From CAZYWA01 sp964650975 [NCBI: uncultured bacterium] (lineage in GTDB: Bacteria; JADJOY01), in NCBI GenBank assembly GCA_964650975.1, contig CAZYWA010000326.1:1-8945 (forward strand): a stretch of 8,945 bases of DNA. The letters run 5' to 3'. The notes below the pieces were generated by a model, which worked only from the letters and a program-made list of their open reading frames with translations, was not told the DNA's origin and did no database searches. This document shows, one piece after another, positions 5,594 through 8,945 of the stretch (position 1 is the first letter of the stretch; each line of letters opens with the position of its first letter). The position numbers and the translations under genes are program-made.

Positions 5594-7738
5594 TCAACGG
5601 CTCATCGCCGCCTGAACCAGGAACCCGCGCAGCTCGCGAGCATCCAGCGGACGACTTGGCGTGGCTGTGGCAGCGCCGGCGTAGACGGACGTGATGAGCG
5701 CATGCTCCACGGTAGCGTCGCGCGCCGCGAGTACGGCTACACCTTCTTGACTTTGAGTGGGGAACAGCCCGACAGCGCTCCCAACGCGCAGGCCCACCTC
5801 GGACCCGACGTTGAGCAGAAGGGTGCCATCAGGTCGTACTTCCTTCACTCGGCCGCGGACAGGGTAGCGCTCCAGTAACTTGCGGTCGATCTCTTTCGCT
5901 GCTTCCGCCGCGGCATCGTTGGGATTGGCGGCTGTGTCAATGGTCAGCGAGTCCCTCGCAACGTCCTCGCTTGTCTCGACGTCGATCACTTTCCACTGCA
6001 GGGTCGCCCTGTCGTCCAGGCTGTTGAGCACCGCGCGGATGATGAAGCGTGCACTGATGAGCTTTCCCCGCTCGAGACTCTTGCTCGGGTCTGCGAGGGG
6101 TGACTTCGCTATGGTGAGCTCCGTGAGAAGCTTTTCGATCAGGTCCCGCTCGACGATGTAGGTTCCGGGGAGCGCCACGAGGCTCTCCTCCAGCGCCGCC
6201 TGCAAGGCGAGGGCATAGCCGGGGCGAAGCTCGGCGCCATGCTCGATCTCGAGCATCCAGATCGTTCGCGGCCGGCTCGTCCACGGGTCCCGAGGTGCTC
6301 GATCCTTCAGTGCACCACCGGTCAATGCATCGGGCTTGCTCAGCTCCTTCACCAGCTCGTCGATTCGCTTCTGACGCTCGGTGTCGGCAAGGAGCCGCTC
6401 GCGCTTGAGGAGGTCGGCCAGAAGAATCGCGGCGATGGAATCGCCGGGTGAGCGCGCGAGGACAGCTTTGAGCTGATCTGCCGCGGCTTCGTTCTCTCCG
6501 AGTTTCATGTCGAGCTCAGCCAAGAGCTGATGAACCTCGTTGAGTTGTGGGCCCAGTGCACTGGCCCACTTCAGATCCTTGCTCGCGGCGTCCAGGTCGT
6601 TGCGCGCGAGTGCGAGCCTCGCGCGATTGCATAGCGCGAGGGCTTGCGGGCTCGCACCGATGACGACGGCCGCGACCAGACCCACCGCACCCCCCAGAAC
6701 CCAACGAGAAATTCGGCTCGATGCCGTGACGGGAGACCGAGGAATTCGACGCGGCAACACCTTCGTCACGACCCCATTCTGCGGCTCGGGATCGACCGGC
6801 GACGGTGTCGGCGTTCCGCGCTTCGCCAAGGCATCCGCGATCGCGTCGACCGGTACGCCCGCGTCGCGCGCCGCGGCGGTCAAGGCGGCGCGAAGCGCGG
6901 CAACGTTCGCGTAGCGTGCGGAGGGCGCCTTTTCGAGGCAGCGCATCACGACGAGGGCCAACTTCTTAGGTACCTCGGGGCTCACGTCCCGGATCGGCGG
7001 CGGTGTTTCGTATACGTGCGCCGCGGCCACGCCGATCGGGCTTTCGCCCCGGAACGGCAACCGTCCCGTGAGCATCTCGTAGAGCACGACGCCCAGTGAG
7101 TAGATGTCCGCACGCCCGTCGATGTCGCGCTTCCCCTGTGCCTGCTCGGGGCTGATGTAGCCGGGGGTCCCGACCATCGAGCCGGGGGTCGTGTGCGAGC
7201 TGATGGTGAGCGCCTGAGACACGCCGAAGTCGAGCAGCTTCACCTGACCCGACAGCATGACGAAGATGTTCTGCGGCTTGAAGTCGCGATGCACGATGCT
7301 CTGGGCGTGCGCGAACTCGAGCCCGGCCAGCACTTGCAGGCTGAGCGTGTAGATCCAGTCGAGCTCGGGTAGCGGCTCGGAGTCGAGGAGCGCGCGCAGG
7401 TCGCGCCCCTGGAGCAATTCCATCGAGATGAAGTAGAAGCCCGCGTCCTCGTCGATGTCGAAGATGCGGATGATGTTCGGATGGGCGAGCTGCTTACAGA
7501 TCAGCGACTCGCGCTTGAATCGCTCGAGCCGGCCGGGCTCGGGGTCCGCAGCCGGAATCAGGACCTTGAGGGCAACCGCGACGCCGGTGATGGTGTCGTG
7601 GGCCACATAGATCCGGCCCATGCCGCCACTCGCAAACTCGCGGACGATCTCGAACTTGCCGAGACGCACTCCGGGCGAGAGCGGCAGGCTCGCCAAGGGC
7701 GGAACTGGGTCGATCGCAATTGCGGCTGCCGATGACAT
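5594..7738 (-). CDS. membrane Ser/Thr protein kinase with TPR-like region and C-terminal CsgG-like domain
   Basis: The 714-residue protein starts with a complete PknB-type kinase domain (about 29-290): Gly loop FASGGMG (35-41), ALK lysine (K58), alphaC Glu (E77), HRDFKPQN (150-157), DFG (170-172) and SPE (196-198, in place of APE), then DIYSLGVVLYEML. All catalytic residues are present, so activity is expected. A proline-rich juxtamembrane linker leads to one membrane segment (346-362). Beyond it, presumably in the periplasm, are TPR-like helices (about 367-435), a charged helix (445-468), and a domain at 491-622 resembling CsgG-like proteins, with YIVERDLIEKLLTEL and VIDVETSED. A small beta-rich tail follows. 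The start at 7738 is chosen over an in-frame ATG at 7837 because GAGGGG lies just upstream (7744-7749) and the extra 33 residues look unlike a kinase N-terminus. It is probably a transmembrane sensor or scaffold kinase; targets are not evident. It leads the minus-strand series and is divergent from the secreted-protein gene. Confidence 0.92.
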   Translation of the reverse strand: MSSAAAIAIDPVPPLASLPLSPGVRLGKFEIVREFASGGMGRIYVAHDTITGVAVALKVLIPAADPEPGRLERFKRESLICKQLAHPNIIRIFDIDEDAGFYFISMELLQGRDLRALLDSEPLPELDWIYTLSLQVLAGLEFAHAQSIVHRDFKPQNIFVMLSGQVKLLDFGVSQALTISSHTTPGSMVGTPGYISPEQAQGKRDIDGRADIYSLGVVLYEMLTGRLPFRGESPIGVAAAHVYETPPPIRDVSPEVPKKLALVVMRCLEKAPSARYANVAALRAALTAAARDAGVPVDAIADALAKRGTPTPSPVDPEPQNGVVTKVLPRRIPRSPVTASSRISRWVLGGAVGLVAAVVIGASPQALALCNRARLALARNDLDAASKDLKWASALGPQLNEVHQLLAELDMKLGENEAAADQLKAVLARSPGDSIAAILLADLLKRERLLADTERQKRIDELVKELSKPDALTGGALKDRAPRDPWTSRPRTIWMLEIEHGAELRPGYALALQAALEESLVALPGTYIVERDLIEKLLTELTIAKSPLADPSKSLERGKLISARFIIRAVLNSLDDRATLQWKVIDVETSEDVARDSLTIDTAANPNDAAAEAAKEIDRKLLERYPVRGRVKEVRPDGTLLLNVGSEVGLRVGSAVGLFPTQSQEGVAVLAARDATVEHALITSVYAGAATATPSRPLDARELRGFLVQAAMSR

Positions 7739-7745
7739 CGAAGCC

Positions 7746-7782
7746 CCTCGGATTTGGTGGGATCTTACGTCCTCGGGATTTG
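7746..7782 (-). repeat. short direct repeat upstream of the kinase
   Basis: On the minus strand CAAATCCCGAGG (7771-7782) recurs as CAAATCCGAGG (7746-7756), one base shorter and about 25 bases away. The copies flank the candidate -10, and the downstream copy runs into the Shine-Dalgarno. They could be paired regulator half-sites, or chance. Confidence 0.3.
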
Positions 7783-7791
7783 ACCTTACAA
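7762..7791 (-). promoter_or_regulatory. candidate promoter of the kinase gene
   Basis: Reading the minus strand, TTGTAA (7786-7791) and TAAGAT (7762-7767) are 18 bases apart; each matches the sigma70 consensus at four of six positions. The -10 ends 23 bases before the ATG at 7738, which would give a short leader holding the Shine-Dalgarno. In a GC-rich background this is the best promoter-like pair in the gap, but it is only a consensus match. Confidence 0.3.
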
Positions 7792-8007
7792 GTAGCCTGC
7801 CGTTGGACGGAGCCGGGGGCGTCGGTCGAGTCCGCAATCAACTCGGGTAGTTCCACCGATCTACCCAGCCAGAGACAAGTTTTTGTGTCTGGTCACCGAA
7901 TGGATCGTTCGGAAAGCAGACAGCGGGCGCGATCAGACCGGCGCACGAGAAACCCTGAAGCCCTGCTCCCCGCGCCGAGGCTAGCAGGGTCGCCGCCCGG
8001 CTCGCCC

Positions 8008-8044
8008 CCGTCCCAGCGCTGAGCCACCGGGACGGTCGCGTCCC
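8008..8044. repeat. two mutually exclusive hairpins sharing one arm
   Basis: GGGACGG (8029-8035) can pair perfectly with CCGTCCC upstream (8008-8014). Its first six bases can instead pair with CGTCCC downstream (8039-8044), leaving a four-base loop. This is the layout of an attenuator-like switch, but no T-run or leader peptide accompanies it, and GC-rich DNA makes such pairings easily. It is not known to be transcribed. Confidence 0.35.
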
Positions 8045-8180
8045 CCCAGCGAGACGAACGAGTCGCACACTTCGCCGTCGCTTCACGATCGAACATCCCG
8101 CAAATCCAGCGGTTTCCTCCACGTGTGCGGGCGCTGAACCGGCCTCCATCAGAGGCACCGCGTTCGCATCGCCGCCCTCC

Positions 8181-8255
8181 GACTCGAATCCGCGCACCCG
8201 CCGATCGTCCGGGCGCACACCGCGACGGCGACGATTCGAGCCGTGCGCCCGGAGG
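8181..8255 (+). promoter_or_regulatory. structured leader covering the Shine-Dalgarno of the secreted-protein gene
   Basis: TCCGGGCGCAC (8208-8218) and GTGCGCCCGGA (8243-8253) are perfect 11-base complements with a 24-base loop. The 3' arm includes GGA of the GGAGG Shine-Dalgarno (8251-8255), which lies six bases before the ATG at 8262. A second inverted repeat interleaves with it: GACTCGAATC (8181-8190) matches GATTCGAGCC (8233-8242) at nine of ten positions, and its 3' arm sits in the loop of the first stem. The two can coexist only as a pseudoknot; otherwise they compete. That pattern suggests translational control. No known riboswitch or thermometer class is recognised. Confidence 0.45.
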
Positions 8256-8261
8256 AAACCC

Positions 8262-8945
8262 ATGAAAGCGACATTCATCGGCGCCGCGCTGGCGATCGGT
8301 TTGACCGCCTCGCTCGCGAGCGCCACCACGTGGTCCCCTGGACCGGCCTCGGCCTTCTGGGACCCGAACGACGGCAAGCCGCTCGGGTTCGTGAACGCCA
8401 CCTACAACGGCCCGACTTACATCACGAGCTTCAAGATGAACGGCCACGACGACGGCGTCTCGACCGGCAACGGCAACGCCATCAGCTACATCTTCGGCTA
8501 CTGCAAGCCGGCCACGAACAAGAAGCTCAGCATCTGGCTCACGGTCGGCAACAACACCGCGGTCAACATCGCGAGCGCCGTCCCGGTCACGTTCGACGGC
8601 AAGTTCAGCCTCACGCTCAACCCGCCGCAAGCCGCCGTGGCGCCCGGTGGCTCGGTCACGATGTCGCGCTTCCTGCTCTGCGAGTACGTCGCGGGCACGC
8701 CGGGCGTGAGCCCGCTCGACAAGACCACGCTCTACTGCGGTCCGTGGGGCAGCGGCTCCTACTCCACCGACTACGACATCGTGAACAACGGTCTGGTGGT
8801 CGACAAGCAGAACAACAACCAGGACCGCATGACGCGCGGCACCCTCTACACCACCAAGAACAGCATCTGGCTGGCGCGGTCGTGGGTCTTCGACGGTCCG
8901 AGCACGCCGCAAAATCCGCTCGGCTATCCGGACGTGGCGCAGACC
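8262..8945 (+). CDS. secreted protein of unknown function (3' partial)
   Basis: The frame runs open from ATG 8262 to the end of the window, giving 228 visible residues with the stop outside. The start has a strong GGAGG six bases upstream. The first 21 residues (MKATFIGAALAIGLTASLASA) form a typical Sec signal peptide with an A-S-A cleavage site before TTW, so export to the periplasm or beyond is expected. The mature part is rich in Gly, Asn, Thr, Ser and aromatic residues, with strand-like segments such as KLSIWLTVG and KFSLTLNPP. It has three visible cysteines (in GYCKP, LLCEY and LYCGP) and no membrane segment. I do not recognise a family. Codon use is strongly GC-rich at third positions, like the kinase, which supports a real, well-expressed gene. 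The opposite-strand open frame across it is Arg/Val-rich and is an artefact. It is divergent from the kinase; co-regulation is possible but unproven. Confidence 0.85.
   Translation, partial: MKATFIGAALAIGLTASLASATTWSPGPASAFWDPNDGKPLGFVNATYNGPTYITSFKMNGHDDGVSTGNGNAISYIFGYCKPATNKKLSIWLTVGNNTAVNIASAVPVTFDGKFSLTLNPPQAAVAPGGSVTMSRFLLCEYVAGTPGVSPLDKTTLYCGPWGSGSYSTDYDIVNNGLVVDKQNNNQDRMTRGTLYTTKNSIWLARSWVFDGPSTPQNPLGYPDVAQT

Larger units (their letters stand above)
7739..8261. other. divergent intergenic region
   Basis: I find no convincing gene in these 523 bases. Frames on both strands are arginine- and proline-rich artefacts of the high GC. On the kinase side there is a ribosome-binding site, a candidate promoter and an 11-12-base direct repeat. 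The centre holds two overlapping hairpins (8008-8044) and a small stem, GCCTC/GAGGC (8142-8146 and 8152-8156). The far end carries the leader structure of the secreted-protein gene. No promoter resembling consensus is visible for the plus-strand gene. Confidence 0.6.

Noticed and set aside
7739-7837. 33-residue N-terminal extension of the kinase from the ATG at 7837
   Set aside because: The extension crosses the candidate promoter, is Arg/Pro-rich, and the ATG at 7738 has a much better ribosome-binding site.
7893-8912. 339-codon open frame on the minus strand
   Set aside because: Its product is Arg-, Val- and Ala-rich low-complexity sequence lying opposite the signal-peptide-bearing plus-strand gene; it is an artefact of GC-rich codons.

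Overview
The window is high-GC bacterial DNA with two partial genes at the edges and four complete genes between them. A FadL-type outer-membrane barrel and a probable lipoprotein point to a diderm. The long Ser/Thr kinase with a membrane segment, TPR-like helices and an extra C-terminal domain, together with the GC-rich codon use of the outer genes, suggests a Myxococcota or other former deltaproteobacterial lineage. That placement is inference; there is no rRNA or other marker gene here.

Layout. (1) 1-1782, plus strand: the 3' part of an envelope-type protein with Ig-like repeats and a CsgG-like domain; its start lies outside the window. (2) 1859-7738, minus strand, convergent with gene 1: four genes in the order of transcription. 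They are a Ser/Thr kinase (7738-5594), a FadL/OMPP1-type outer-membrane protein (5383-3983), a small cysteine-rich probable lipoprotein (3849-3307) and an Asp-box (sialidase/BNR-type) beta-propeller-like protein (3229-1859). Gaps are about 210, 133 and 77 bases. (3) 7739-8261: a non-coding divergent region with a candidate kinase promoter and several GC-rich inverted repeats. (4) 8262 to the end, plus strand: the 5' part of a secreted protein of unknown function, with a clear signal peptide and Shine-Dalgarno site.

How the genes may work together. The kinase's extracytoplasmic C-terminus resembles the C-terminal CsgG-like domain of the convergent gene 1, so the minus-strand cluster is bracketed by two proteins sharing a domain associated with outer-membrane assembly. 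With the barrel and lipoprotein between them, this suggests an envelope-centred signalling or surface-display module. The grouping rests on order, strand and domain content only. The three middle genes have visibly lower GC than the kinase and gene 1, so they may have a separate history.

The most specific non-coding signal is an 11-bp perfect inverted repeat just upstream of the secreted-protein gene, whose 3' arm covers half of the Shine-Dalgarno. A second inverted repeat interleaves with it, which looks like possible translational control. There are no tRNA or rRNA genes, CRISPR arrays, transposases or integrases in the window.
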